From an uncultured Bacteroidia bacterium (GTDB lineage Bacteria > Bacteroidota > Bacteroidia > Bacteroidales > Prolixibacteraceae), in contig CAIXZH010000035.1 in assembly GCA_903923905.1 (NCBI GenBank), positions 62,001 through 126,000 of the forward strand: a stretch of DNA of 64,000 nucleotides, given 5' to 3'. The notes beneath the pieces are model-generated. The model made no database searches. It saw only the letters and a list, made by a program, of their open reading frames with translations, and had not been told where the DNA came from. This document shows, one piece after another, positions 47,088 to 57,457 of this stretch. The translations under genes were made by a program, and so were the position numbers. Position 1 is the stretch's first letter; every line of letters starts with the position of its first letter.

Positions 47088-49484
47088 ATGAGAAAAACTG
47101 TTCTATTAGTTTTGACTTCGCTTTTCCTAACGGGTGGTGTTGTTTCTGCACAGACGGGTGACTATAAAATTACACCCGTCCCCTTTAGTAAAGTGCACGT
47201 GGATGATAAATTCTGGACCAAAAGGATACAAACCAATAAAGAGGTTACCATCCCAATTGCCTTTGGATATTGTGAATCCACAGGACGAGTCAACAATTTC
47301 AAAATTGCCGGCGGTCTGATGAAGGGAAAATTCCAGTCAGGTGCCCCATTTGATGATTCCGACGTTTCAAAAATTATTGAGGGGGCTGCCTATTCTTTAA
47401 GTTCAGCTCCCGATCCAAAACTGGAAGCTTATGTCGATTCACTGATCTATTTTATGGGAAAGGCGCAGGAGCCAGATGGTTATCTTTATACCTACCGCAC
47501 AATTATGGGCAATGATTCGCACCCCTGGATTGGAAGTAAGAGGTGGGAGAAAACGCATATCCTGAGTCATGAACTCTATAACCTGGGACACATGTATGAA
47601 GCAGCTGTTGCCTATTTTGAGGCGACCGGCAAACGGAACCTGCTCGATATTTCCCTCAAGAGTGCAGATCTGGTGGCCAAAGACTTTGGCTGGGATGCAC
47701 TCAGGAGCTATCCCGGACATCAGGAGATTGAGATCGGCTTAGCGAAGCTGTACCGCGTGACAGGGAATAGAAAATACCTAGACTTAGCCAAATTTTTCCT
47801 TGACGCACGGGGAAAATGTGGTTTTGAGGGGAACACCTACAACCAGAGTCACAAACCGGTGTTGGAGCAGGATGAAGCTGTTGGGCACTCTGTACGTGCA
47901 CTATACATGTTTTCTGGGATGGCTGATGTGGCCGCACTCACCGGAGATAAGAGTTATGTGGAAGCTTCCAAAAAACTCTGGGAGGATATCGTAAATACTA
48001 AATTATACATCACAGGTGGCGTAGGTGCCGCAGGGGGGCATGAGGGTTTCGGTGCAAAATACGAGCTTCCCAATCTTTCGGCCTATTGCGAGACCTGTGC
48101 GGCCATTGCAAATGTCTTCTGGAATCAACGGCTATTTTTGATGGAGGGTGATGCAAAATACATCGATGTACTTGAGCGTTCCCTTTATAACAATGTGCTG
48201 TCAGGCGTTGCTGTTACCGGAAACCGTTTCTTCTATCCCAATCCTTTGGAATCGATCAATGGTGCAAGACGTAGTGAATGGTTTGGTTGTGCATGCTGTC
48301 CTTCAAATATCTGCCGGTTTATCCCTGCCGTTCCAGGGTACATCTACGCCACTGAAAAAAATAATATTTACATAAATCTCTATATTGCCGGTGAAACTAC
48401 GCTGAATATTGAAGGGGAAGAGGTTTCTGTAAAACAGACCGGTAATATGCCTTGGGACGGAATCACCCAAATTGAGGTAAATCCCAAAACCAAATCCGAT
48501 TTTACGGTGAAGGTTCGTATCCCCGGTTGGGCTCGTAATGAAGCTACTCCCGATAATCAACTCTATTGGTTCAAGGATAAATTGGTTAAGAAAGCTGTGG
48601 TAAATGTAAACGGTACGCCGGTTAAAATGACGCTCGAGAAGGGATATGTCAATATAAGCAAGAGCTGGAGTAAGGGGGATATTATTACCGTTGACCTTCC
48701 AATGGACATTCAACGCGTAGAATGTAATCCTAAAGTAGAGGGGAACAAGGATAAAGTTGCCTTGCAAAGAGGTCCGGTCGTTTATTGCGCTGAAGGTGGC
48801 GATTTTAAGGATGCCAACATCATGGATCTGGTTTTGGGTGATGATGCGGTGCTCAGCGAAAAATTTGAACCCGATTTTCTGACCGGAGTCATGGCCATTT
48901 ATGGGAAAGCACGCCATACAGTCCGTAAATCGGATGGCACTGTCGACCTGGGAAACGAAGTCGATTTTAAGGCAATACCCTATTATGCATGGGCTAACCG
49001 GGAACCTAATCCTATGACAATCTGGTTTGCCACACACAAAGATGTGGCAAAACCTAAGCCTGCACCGACAATTGCCAATCTGAGCAAAATCTCGGGTTCG
49101 GTAGTCAACCGCAGTATTGAGGCAATCAGGGATCAGATTCTTCCATCTGGTTCGGATGACAAAAATTACCAGTTCTTCCATTGGTGGCCTGAAAATAATA
49201 AAACGGAGTGGATTGCCTACACCTTTGACAAACCCTATAAAATCTCAAAATCAAAAGTGTTCTGGTTTAATGACGGAGGGGGGTGCATTGCCCCAAAAGC
49301 ATGGAGGATATTTTACAAACAAGGCGAAGAGTGGATACCGGTGAAAAATAAAAACGAGTATGGCATCCAACTCGACATCATTAATATCACCGATTTCGTC
49401 CCGGTTACAACTACCGCAGTTAAGCTTGAAATAGATCTTCCCAAAGAGAGTTCGAGTGGTATTCATGAGTGGATTATTGAATAA
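47088..49484 (+). CDS. DUF1680 beta-L-arabinofuranosidase, GH127 type (copy 3)
   Basis: A 798-residue secreted paralogue of copy 2, 78 bp downstream. The ATG at 47088 gives a good signal peptide (MRKTVLLVLTSLFLTGGVVS). An in-frame TTG at 47049 would add 13 residues in front of it and is rejected. Catalytic set complete: Glu319 (GHEGFG), Glu335 and Cys337 (AYCETCAAIAN), Cys403 and Cys404 (GCACCPSNICRF). Same C-terminal binding-type domain as copy 2 (VFWFNDGGGCIAPKAW). The close paralogy with retained active sites suggests two linkages or chain positions rather than redundancy. The stop is 1 bp before the start of copy 4. Confidence 0.92.
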   Translation: MRKTVLLVLTSLFLTGGVVSAQTGDYKITPVPFSKVHVDDKFWTKRIQTNKEVTIPIAFGYCESTGRVNNFKIAGGLMKGKFQSGAPFDDSDVSKIIEGAAYSLSSAPDPKLEAYVDSLIYFMGKAQEPDGYLYTYRTIMGNDSHPWIGSKRWEKTHILSHELYNLGHMYEAAVAYFEATGKRNLLDISLKSADLVAKDFGWDALRSYPGHQEIEIGLAKLYRVTGNRKYLDLAKFFLDARGKCGFEGNTYNQSHKPVLEQDEAVGHSVRALYMFSGMADVAALTGDKSYVEASKKLWEDIVNTKLYITGGVGAAGGHEGFGAKYELPNLSAYCETCAAIANVFWNQRLFLMEGDAKYIDVLERSLYNNVLSGVAVTGNRFFYPNPLESINGARRSEWFGCACCPSNICRFIPAVPGYIYATEKNNIYINLYIAGETTLNIEGEEVSVKQTGNMPWDGITQIEVNPKTKSDFTVKVRIPGWARNEATPDNQLYWFKDKLVKKAVVNVNGTPVKMTLEKGYVNISKSWSKGDIITVDLPMDIQRVECNPKVEGNKDKVALQRGPVVYCAEGGDFKDANIMDLVLGDDAVLSEKFEPDFLTGVMAIYGKARHTVRKSDGTVDLGNEVDFKAIPYYAWANREPNPMTIWFATHKDVAKPKPAPTIANLSKISGSVVNRSIEAIRDQILPSGSDDKNYQFFHWWPENNKTEWIAYTFDKPYKISKSKVFWFNDGGGCIAPKAWRIFYKQGEEWIPVKNKNEYGIQLDIINITDFVPVTTTAVKLEIDLPKESSSGIHEWIIE

Positions 49485-49485
49485 T

Positions 49486-51855
49486 ATGATGAAAATGATA
49501 ATAATGAGTTTAAAAGGGTTGTTTGTACCCCTGATCTGCCTGATTGGTTTGGCATTAAATGCGAGTGAAGTTAGTCCACCCGAAAACCAGAAAGCTGGCA
49601 CTGAGGTTATAAAAGCCAAGGTTAAATATTTTGCGTTACCCGATGTCAGGCTTCTTGACAGTCCGTTTAAAAATGCAATGGATCTCAATGCAGCATGGAT
49701 GATTGAGATGGACATGGATCGTCTCCTCTCAAATTTTCTTTTGAATGCAGGGTTAAAACCCAAGGGTGAACCTTACGGGAGTTGGGAATCAATGGGTATC
49801 GCAGGACACACTCTGGGTCACTTTCTCAGCGCAGTATCCCAACAATATGCCTCAACCGGTGATTTGCAGTTTAAAGAGAAGGTAGATTATATTGTGAATG
49901 TACTTGACAGCTGCCAAAAAAACTTTGTGAACGGATTTATAGGCGGGATGCCAGGAGGTGACAAGGTTTTTAAAGAGGTGAAAACGGGAATAATCCGCTC
50001 TGCCGGTTTTGATCTGAATGGCGTGTGGGTGCCCTGGTATAATGAACATAAGACAATGATGGGTCTGGTCGATGCCTATCTGCTGACTGGTAACGTCAAA
50101 GCACTTTCAGTTCTTGTCAAACTTTCAGATTATCTATCCACGGTGATTGCCCCTTTAACTGACCAACAGATGCAGGAGATGCTCAATTGCGAGTTTGGTG
50201 GTATGAATGAAGCATTTGCACGCGTTTATGCCTTAACAGGCGACAGGAAATATCTTGATAGCTCCTATCGCTTCTACCACAAACGGTTAATGGATAAGTT
50301 TGCCGAAGGTGTTGATATACTTCCGGGATTACATTCGAATACTCAAATACCTAAAATTATTGGCAGCGCAGTGCAATATGAACTTACCGGCAACGAGCGT
50401 GACCGTAAGATTGCCGAATTCTTCTGGCGCACTATGGTCCATAATCATTCCTATGCCAACGGGGGAAACAGTTCCGGTGAATACCTCTCAACTGCCGGGA
50501 AGCTCAATGACCTTCTCACCCATTCCACCTGCGAAACCTGCAACACCTACAATATGCTGAAGTTGTCTCAACATCTGTTCGAATGGACAGCTGATGCCCA
50601 ATATATAGATTACTATGAGAAAGCGCTTTATAATCATATTCTTTCATCCCAACATCCACACACCGGAATGACCTGCTATTTTGTCCCATTGGCGATGGGC
50701 ACCCAGAAAGATTTTTGTGATAAATTCAACTCCTTTACCTGTTGTATGGGCAGTGGATTTGAGAACCATTCCAAATACGGGGGTGCTATATATGCATACG
50801 GTGCGGATGATGCCTCTTTGTATCTGAATCTTTTTATCCCCTCCACGTTAGACTGGAAGTCAAGGAAGACTCAGGTCCGGATGGAAACGGCCTATCCGGA
50901 AAACGAAAACATAACCTTAACCATCCAGTCAGAACTTCCTCAATCTTATACGGTCAATGTGCGATATCCGTTATGGGCATCCAAAGGGATGAAGGTAAAG
51001 ATAAATGGTGTCTCTCAGACTATAACCGCATTACCAGGTTCTTTTGCCGCTATTACACGTACCTGGAAAAATGGTGACAAAATTGAGCTAAACATGGCTA
51101 TGTCGCTACACACCGATGCTATTCCTGATAATAAAGACCGCAGGTCGTTACTTTATGGCCCCGTTCTGTTAGCCGGAGCCCTGGGTACGGAGCATGGCGA
51201 AACAGGAGATATTCCTGCTTTTGTGTCGGGCGACAAGGAGATTATAAAATATATCAAACCGGTTAAGAATAAGCCCCTCACCTTTTTAAGCCACTCTCTG
51301 GGTGTACCCGGGGATGTGACTTTTATCCCATTCTATGACACGTACGATCAGTATTATTCCGTTTATTGGGATGTCTACTCTCCGGCTGAATGGACAAAAA
51401 ACCAGGATGCACGCAAAGCTGAAACGGAGCGTTTGGCCAGGCTGAACGCACGCACACTTGATTTTATCGTTTTAGGAGAGATGCAGCCAGAGCGCGACCA
51501 TAATCTTCATGCCGAAAATTCACGAATCGGAGACTACCTGAATAAAAAATATCGTTTTGCTTACGACAACGGGATGTTTGATTTTGAGATGAAGGTGGGC
51601 TCCAATGATCCGGTCCAACTTCTTATGACCTATTGGGGAGGTGACAGCGGTAAATCGACATTCGAACTGGTCGTGAACGATACCTATGTTGTTCCGGTTT
51701 CAATCAGCGGTGACCCCAAAAGCTTTGTGGAGATTATTGTAAACTTGCCACAGGAGTTGACAAGGGATAAGGAAAAGATTAAGGTTAAATTCAGGGGAAT
51801 GGGCCACAACAGAGTCAGCAATCTTTACAACTGCCGACTGTTGAGACACCAGTGA
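49486..51855 (+). CDS. DUF1680 beta-L-arabinofuranosidase-like enzyme, GH146 type (copy 4)
   Basis: A 789-residue secreted enzyme (signal LKGLFVPLICLIGLALNAS) resembling copy 1. Active-site set: Glu332 (SSGEYLS), Glu350 and Cys352 (CETCNTYNMLKL), Cys419 and Cys420 (FTCCMGSGFENHSKY). Several ATGs cluster at 49486-49504. 49486 is chosen as the first after the copy 3 stop, since an upstream GTG would overlap copy 3. C-terminal beta domain (LLMTYWGGDSGKSTFELVVND) matches that of copy 1 (VVEYWGGYSGSKTFDILVSD). Tightly coupled to copy 3. Confidence 0.9.
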   Translation: MMKMIIMSLKGLFVPLICLIGLALNASEVSPPENQKAGTEVIKAKVKYFALPDVRLLDSPFKNAMDLNAAWMIEMDMDRLLSNFLLNAGLKPKGEPYGSWESMGIAGHTLGHFLSAVSQQYASTGDLQFKEKVDYIVNVLDSCQKNFVNGFIGGMPGGDKVFKEVKTGIIRSAGFDLNGVWVPWYNEHKTMMGLVDAYLLTGNVKALSVLVKLSDYLSTVIAPLTDQQMQEMLNCEFGGMNEAFARVYALTGDRKYLDSSYRFYHKRLMDKFAEGVDILPGLHSNTQIPKIIGSAVQYELTGNERDRKIAEFFWRTMVHNHSYANGGNSSGEYLSTAGKLNDLLTHSTCETCNTYNMLKLSQHLFEWTADAQYIDYYEKALYNHILSSQHPHTGMTCYFVPLAMGTQKDFCDKFNSFTCCMGSGFENHSKYGGAIYAYGADDASLYLNLFIPSTLDWKSRKTQVRMETAYPENENITLTIQSELPQSYTVNVRYPLWASKGMKVKINGVSQTITALPGSFAAITRTWKNGDKIELNMAMSLHTDAIPDNKDRRSLLYGPVLLAGALGTEHGETGDIPAFVSGDKEIIKYIKPVKNKPLTFLSHSLGVPGDVTFIPFYDTYDQYYSVYWDVYSPAEWTKNQDARKAETERLARLNARTLDFIVLGEMQPERDHNLHAENSRIGDYLNKKYRFAYDNGMFDFEMKVGSNDPVQLLMTYWGGDSGKSTFELVVNDTYVVPVSISGDPKSFVEIIVNLPQELTRDKEKIKVKFRGMGHNRVSNLYNCRLLRHQ

Positions 51856-51915
51856 TTCGGGCATCGTAGAGGCAAACAGCGATTATTTAAATTATTATTC
51901 TAATTTCTGATACTG

Positions 51916-54900
51916 ATGAACAGATCGATAACCCTGCTTTTTATACTATTTTCATTAATTGCTTCACGGCTCACTGCCCAGGAGGCAAGTCCCCTGACAC
52001 CGGGGAGCGGAAATCCCATCTTGCCCGGATATTTTGCCGATCCGACAATCAAAAAGTTTGGAGACACCTGGTATATTTATGCAACCACCGACGGTAATAA
52101 TGACGGTCGCGGTCCTGCAGAAGTCTGGACATCAAAGGATTTTGTCAACTGGACCATGCACGAAATGAACTGGCCGATAACCGAAGGGGGATTGTATTGG
52201 GCTCCGGATGTAACCATTGGTCCCGACGGAAAATATCACCTGCTCTACAATGTACCCTGTCAGACCTATATTGGCACCGGCGATACACCACTCGGTCCCT
52301 GGAAAAACAGTCTGGGTGAGGATAAAACACTTATTCCTGACAAGGTAATGCCAGGGGTCATCACACTCGATTCCCAAACATTCAGAGACGACGACAGTAA
52401 ATTTTATGTCCTCTTCGGGACATGGGGCATATTCCCAAATGGTGGTTGTGGCATAGGATTGCTAAATAACGATATGAAGTCTGTTGAAAAGTATGCAAAA
52501 ATCCCCAATACCCAGGCGACAGATTTCTTTGAGGCTCCGTTTTTATTCAAGAAAGACGGGATCTACTATTTCACTTACTCATCCGGTTCGTGCCATGATG
52601 GGACTTACCGCGTGCAGTATGCCATTAGTCGCACCTCGCCTTTTGGTCCCTATGAATTCGGTAGGAATAATCCAATTCTGAAAACATCCGTGGATGGGAC
52701 GGTGCATGGCCCCGGACATCACTCCATTATAAAGAATGGCGACGATTATTACATGGTTTATCACCGACACGATAATCCGAACTCAGCCCATGGCATGCAC
52801 CGGCAAGTTTGTGCCGATAAAATGGTTTTCGGACCCGACGGGACTATCGAAAAAGTAATCCCAACTCATAAAGGAATAGGAGCCCTGGCCGAAAATACAA
52901 ACCCTTTTCCAAATCTTGCCTTTGGTAAAAAAGTAACTGTTTCATCATCTTACAGCAACGATTTCAAGGCTGAATATGCAGTTGACGACAATAACGGAAC
53001 CCTTTGGCTGCCTGGAGATAATGAAAAGAATCAATGGCTTATGGTTGATCTGGGAAGAGAAGAAACAGTTCGGCGGATCTATTCCGAATTCTGGTTTCCT
53101 TCGTATTATTATCAATATATCATTGAATATTCGGCAGACGGGAAAATCTGGAATACCTATTCCGACAGGAGGAATAACACACAGGCAGGGTGCCCGATGG
53201 TTGATTATGGCAATGTTCAGGCACGATGGTTACGCACCACGATTACGAATTGCCAGTTGCCCGGCCTGTTCCTTGGCTTGTGGAATTTTAAGGTGTTCAG
53301 CGATTCCAAAAATGATCCGGAGCAATTACTGGTCCACCTTGAAGCCGAAGACCTCACCGAAAATGACCTGAAAGCCTGGCCGAACCTCAACGGGATGCTG
53401 GGTGGAAGCTTCATTACGACTGGCGATCATTTATTAACAAAAGTTATTGATGGTCAAAAAGCCCTTATTTTAGATGGGAAAACCACTCTGCGTTTTACAG
53501 CACTGGCACCGCGGGGAATTACGGGCAACAATCCGTTCACAGTGATGTTCCGGGCTTTGTGTGCGGAGCCGGAAAATCGGGGATGTGTGATAGACTGGGC
53601 ATCAGCAGGTACCGGTAAGGATAATCAGGCAGCCCTCTTCCTGGGTGATTCAAAAATGATTGTTTTGCACGGCAAAAAAAACATATACTACAAAACATCT
53701 CCAAAAGCAGGAACATGGTTTAATGTGGCAGTAGTATTTGACGGAAAAACTGAATGTTTATATCTCGATGGGAGGCTGGTTAGCAGCAATACAAAAACGC
53801 TAAACATTACGCCTGGTAATCCAATTATTATTGGAAATACACAAACTGGTGACTCCCCATTCAAAGGGGCTGTTAATAGTTTCAGAATATATAATCGCCC
53901 TCTCGCTTCTGCCGAGATTGTCCATTACACGAATGCCGAATACATCCCGGCCCCACATCCGGCATCACCACCCCAAGGATTGATTGTTGACATGGATGTA
54001 CAGCAGTTCAAAATCGGGGAGATAGTATCGGAATGGAAGAATAGTGGATTGCCGGGAGGAGTATTCAATTCAAAAGGTCAACCTGCCATTGTTGATATGG
54101 TCGAAGGTCAAAAATCGCTGATATTTACAGGAAATGAGTTTTTTACCTCTTCATTTGCACCCCCTTCATCGCTTTCGGGAAACAGCAGTTTTACGATTGC
54201 CTACCGGGTCTATAATCCTGAAATAGCAGATGAAGAGTATGTGGCAGGCTGGACTGATTTGGGCGGACCGGCTGCTTCGTCTGCCAATTTCGGATTTGGA
54301 AAAAACCCTGAACGTGCATTGGCACAACATGCCGGATGGGCTGACCTGGGATTTAAAGGAAATCCCCCTCAAGCCGCAAAATGGCATCTGATTGTTGTCA
54401 CCTTTGATGGTTATATGGAAAAAATCTTTGTTGATGGCCTGCTGAATAGTCAACATCAGCGTCAGCTCTACATTCAGGGTGGGGATAAATTCACCATTGG
54501 CGCCTTATCCGGCGGAAATTTAAAATTCTCCGGGGCGTTGGCTTCCTTAAAAATTTACGATAAGTGCCTCACCGGAAATGAGCTGAACAATTTGTTTGTA
54601 AAGCAGGAAAAGGCTGAAATTCCAGTTTACCTGAGCCCTGCAGAGCTCACTTTTGGCACCCTGAAATCGTGGAAAAACAATGGATACCTTAACGGTAGTT
54701 TTGCAAGTACAGGGGCCGGATTGGCAGTGGAGGATGTTGCTGAAAAAGTGGCAGTAACTTTTGACGGTAAAACTATCCTGCAGTTTAACCTAAGCGATAC
54801 CACGGCGATTCAGGACTTTACCTTTGAAGGGGCCATCTTAAACCCTGAAATTTCGAAAAACGAAACGTATTTATCACTTAAAATAACTGATAATAAGTTT

Positions 54901-56175
54901 ATTAATTTAAATTTTGGGAGTGATAAAAAATTGGGAGCCATATCGGCATCGGGGAATATCTCATCCGGTTTCAGCGGAGCTCTGCCTGAAGCGGGCAGGT
55001 GGCACCATTTTGCACTCACTGGTGGCAGCGGAGAAATCGTTCTGTATATGGATGGGAAACAGTCCTATTCGGCCAAACTTCCTTTTGAGTGCCGTGTAGC
55101 CACTATTACACTAGGGGCCGATGCGCTGAGCAGATTTCCCTTTACCGGTTCATACTCATTTTTAAAGAGCTACAACAGGGTATTAAATGGAGGTGAAATT
55201 TCAAATAACTTCAACGAATGGAAAATTACAGGCAGAATTTTAGGGAACAAAAAGGCCTTATTCACCGTTGAACCGGCTGCAATAACAACCTCTTCTGCCC
55301 TTATGCAGGCAGCTCCGATTCCGGGAGCGCAATATAATTATGAAGTCAAACCATCAGGTCACCCTTCCAGGTTTAGTGGATGGAGCTTTAAACCCGATTT
55401 TCTGGCGAACGGCTTAATTCCGGGTGAATCCTATACTTTTTTACTGAAAATTAAGGATGCCTATGGTAATCTCCTTTCCTCCGGTTATTCAATTCCTGTT
55501 ACAACTGCTGAAACCAATTTTCAAATCTACTCAGCCGATTTTAAAGTGGACCATGATTATCTGAAAACAGGAACTGATGGCACAATCTGGGATGGTTTTA
55601 TCGGCAACCAGGGCGATAAAACACTCAAACAGTTAGTTTGCAGTCAGGGCAACCTCCTTCTTGAATCTGCTGGGACAGTTTGGGACGGACAAAAACCGCA
55701 GGGGCCATTTCTGTACAAAAACATTTCCGGAGATTTTGTGGTTGAAACTCTCCTTTCTGATGTAAGCGGACTGGCTGAGAAAAAAGTTGCCGGGAATAAC
55801 GATTGTGGATTAATGGTACGGGTAGCCGACCTGGCACTTGCCGGTAAAGGGGAAGAGCTGCTGCAGTTAAGCATTTTTCCTGCCTGGAACATAGGAAATA
55901 TGTTCACAAATTTCGACTTTCCCGAAAGGAGCCAGGAGGGAAATGGTTCGGCATGGCAATTCGACAAACACCTGCGCCTTGAACGCTCGGTCAATACTTT
56001 TCATGCCCGTACAAGCGCTGATGGAATAAACTGGAAAGAGATGAAAGGTTCTCCTGTTGAGCGCCCTGACCTTGACGGCTTGCCATTGCAGGTCGGACTC
56101 TATCAAAGCACCTATGGCGAGGCTACCGCATGGGGGAAATTTTCTGATTTTAAAATTTTCAAAACAGTAAAATGA
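51916..56175 (+). CDS. Giant multidomain GH43 glycosidase with F5/8C and repeated LamG-like domains
   Basis: A 1419-residue secreted protein (signal ending SRLTAQ). Residues 30-320 are a GH43 propeller with the full triad: Asp42 (YFADPT), Asp152 (LDSQTF) and Glu206 (FFEAPFL). Next an F5/8 type C (discoidin) module at about 330-465 (VSSSYSNDFKAEYAVDDNN), then three LamG/concanavalin-like domains at about 470-670, 670-885 and 890-1095, a short fibronectin-like stretch, and a DUF1349-like C-terminal lectin fold (about 1195-1415). GH43 covers arabinofuranosidase, xylosidase and beta-1,3-galactosidase activities; the subfamily is not readable by eye. The stop overlaps the GH27 start (ATGA), so the two are coupled. 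Confidence 0.88.
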   Translation: MNRSITLLFILFSLIASRLTAQEASPLTPGSGNPILPGYFADPTIKKFGDTWYIYATTDGNNDGRGPAEVWTSKDFVNWTMHEMNWPITEGGLYWAPDVTIGPDGKYHLLYNVPCQTYIGTGDTPLGPWKNSLGEDKTLIPDKVMPGVITLDSQTFRDDDSKFYVLFGTWGIFPNGGCGIGLLNNDMKSVEKYAKIPNTQATDFFEAPFLFKKDGIYYFTYSSGSCHDGTYRVQYAISRTSPFGPYEFGRNNPILKTSVDGTVHGPGHHSIIKNGDDYYMVYHRHDNPNSAHGMHRQVCADKMVFGPDGTIEKVIPTHKGIGALAENTNPFPNLAFGKKVTVSSSYSNDFKAEYAVDDNNGTLWLPGDNEKNQWLMVDLGREETVRRIYSEFWFPSYYYQYIIEYSADGKIWNTYSDRRNNTQAGCPMVDYGNVQARWLRTTITNCQLPGLFLGLWNFKVFSDSKNDPEQLLVHLEAEDLTENDLKAWPNLNGMLGGSFITTGDHLLTKVIDGQKALILDGKTTLRFTALAPRGITGNNPFTVMFRALCAEPENRGCVIDWASAGTGKDNQAALFLGDSKMIVLHGKKNIYYKTSPKAGTWFNVAVVFDGKTECLYLDGRLVSSNTKTLNITPGNPIIIGNTQTGDSPFKGAVNSFRIYNRPLASAEIVHYTNAEYIPAPHPASPPQGLIVDMDVQQFKIGEIVSEWKNSGLPGGVFNSKGQPAIVDMVEGQKSLIFTGNEFFTSSFAPPSSLSGNSSFTIAYRVYNPEIADEEYVAGWTDLGGPAASSANFGFGKNPERALAQHAGWADLGFKGNPPQAAKWHLIVVTFDGYMEKIFVDGLLNSQHQRQLYIQGGDKFTIGALSGGNLKFSGALASLKIYDKCLTGNELNNLFVKQEKAEIPVYLSPAELTFGTLKSWKNNGYLNGSFASTGAGLAVEDVAEKVAVTFDGKTILQFNLSDTTAIQDFTFEGAILNPEISKNETYLSLKITDNKFINLNFGSDKKLGAISASGNISSGFSGALPEAGRWHHFALTGGSGEIVLYMDGKQSYSAKLPFECRVATITLGADALSRFPFTGSYSFLKSYNRVLNGGEISNNFNEWKITGRILGNKKALFTVEPAAITTSSALMQAAPIPGAQYNYEVKPSGHPSRFSGWSFKPDFLANGLIPGESYTFLLKIKDAYGNLLSSGYSIPVTTAETNFQIYSADFKVDHDYLKTGTDGTIWDGFIGNQGDKTLKQLVCSQGNLLLESAGTVWDGQKPQGPFLYKNISGDFVVETLLSDVSGLAEKKVAGNNDCGLMVRVADLALAGKGEELLQLSIFPAWNIGNMFTNFDFPERSQEGNGSAWQFDKHLRLERSVNTFHARTSADGINWKEMKGSPVERPDLDGLPLQVGLYQSTYGEATAWGKFSDFKIFKTVK

Positions 56176-57380
56176 ACGCAAAATATCCACTTATCTTTTC
56201 TTTCGTTCTCCTTCTTACCACAAGCAGCTACGCACAGAAATTCGAGGATCTTGCCAGGACTCCCCCCATGGGATGGAACAGCTGGAATAAATTTGGATGC
56301 AATGTCAGTGAAAAACTGATCAAAGAGATGGCCGATGCCATGGTTGAAACCGGGATGCTTAAAGCCGGTTATAACTATATAGTAATCGACGATTGCTGGC
56401 AGGTTGCCCGCGATTCGTTGGGTAATATTCTTCCCGATCCTGAGCGTTTTCCTTCCGGGATGAAAGCGCTGGCTAATTATATCCATGCCAAGGGTTTGAA
56501 ATTTGGTATCTATTCGTGTGCCGGTTCACTAACATGTCAGGGCCGTCCGGGGAGCAGGGGTTATCAGTTTCAGGATGCACGTACCTATGCCGCATGGGGC
56601 GTCGATTATCTCAAATACGACTGGTGTTCTGATGAGGGTCAAAATCCGAAAGCTGCCTATAAAACGATGAGCGATGCACTCAAAGGGTGCAAACGTCCGA
56701 TCGTTTTCTCAATCTGCGAATGGGGTGATGGAAAGCCCTGGGAATGGGGTAACGGTATCGGTCATTTGTGGCGCACCACTGCAGACATCCGCGATTGTTA
56801 TCAGTGCACATTCGATTGGGGTGGCCTTGGGGTGGTTGACATCATTGACAAGCAAGCCGAATTGCAGAAATTTGCCGGTCCGGGCCACTGGAATGATCCC
56901 GACATGCTCGAAGTGGGAAATGGAGGTATGACGGAAGATGAATACAAAACCCATTTTTCGATGTGGTCAATGCTCGCAGCGCCACTAATGGCTGGTAATG
57001 ATCTGCGAAAAATGGACAAATCGACAAAAGAAATTCTTACCAATAGCGATGTGATTGCCGTGAATCAGGATAGTTTGGGTCAGCAGGCCACCAAATTTAT
57101 GGACATGGGCGAATATGAGATCTGGGCTAAACCACTTTCAAACAAAGAGGTCGCAGTTTGTTTCATGAACCGGACTAATCAGGTTTGGAAATTGGATTAC
57201 AGCTGGCAAAAACAAACCATGTATTTCGCAACGGAGGTGAATGTGCATAAAAAAGTCTATACTGTATATGATCTATGGGAACATAAGACCATTGGCAAAA
57301 CAAAAGAAAAGCTGGTGAAGGAGGTTCCTGCTCATGGGGTAGTAATGGTCCGTTTGTCCCAGATTAAGCCGGCTCAGTGA
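56172..57380 (+). CDS. GH27 alpha-galactosidase
   Basis: A 402-residue secreted enzyme (signal ending SSYAQ) of the alpha-galactosidase (beta/alpha)8 family. Opening motif TPPMGWNSWNKFGCNV, substrate loop IDDCWQ, nucleophile Asp150 (YLKYDWC) and acid/base Asp205 (WRTTADIRD) are present, followed by the small C-terminal beta domain. The second Asp of IDDCW favours alpha-galactosidase over the beta-L-arabinopyranosidases in GH27, which as I recall have Glu there. Co-translated with the GH43 protein through a 4-bp overlap. Removes terminal galactose from the same glycan. Confidence 0.93.
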   Translation: MNAKYPLIFSFVLLLTTSSYAQKFEDLARTPPMGWNSWNKFGCNVSEKLIKEMADAMVETGMLKAGYNYIVIDDCWQVARDSLGNILPDPERFPSGMKALANYIHAKGLKFGIYSCAGSLTCQGRPGSRGYQFQDARTYAAWGVDYLKYDWCSDEGQNPKAAYKTMSDALKGCKRPIVFSICEWGDGKPWEWGNGIGHLWRTTADIRDCYQCTFDWGGLGVVDIIDKQAELQKFAGPGHWNDPDMLEVGNGGMTEDEYKTHFSMWSMLAAPLMAGNDLRKMDKSTKEILTNSDVIAVNQDSLGQQATKFMDMGEYEIWAKPLSNKEVAVCFMNRTNQVWKLDYSWQKQTMYFATEVNVHKKVYTVYDLWEHKTIGKTKEKLVKEVPAHGVVMVRLSQIKPAQ

Positions 57381-57457
57381 CATTTCTGAATAAAATTAAA
57401 AACTATTCCCCTTCTTTACAGGGATTTTCCCGATTGAGGCACTAACAAATAATAATT

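Noticed and set aside
48303-49181. 292-codon minus-strand open frame inside DUF1680 copy 3
   Set aside because: Fully antisense to a gene with intact catalytic motifs; the product shows no signal, domain or start context.
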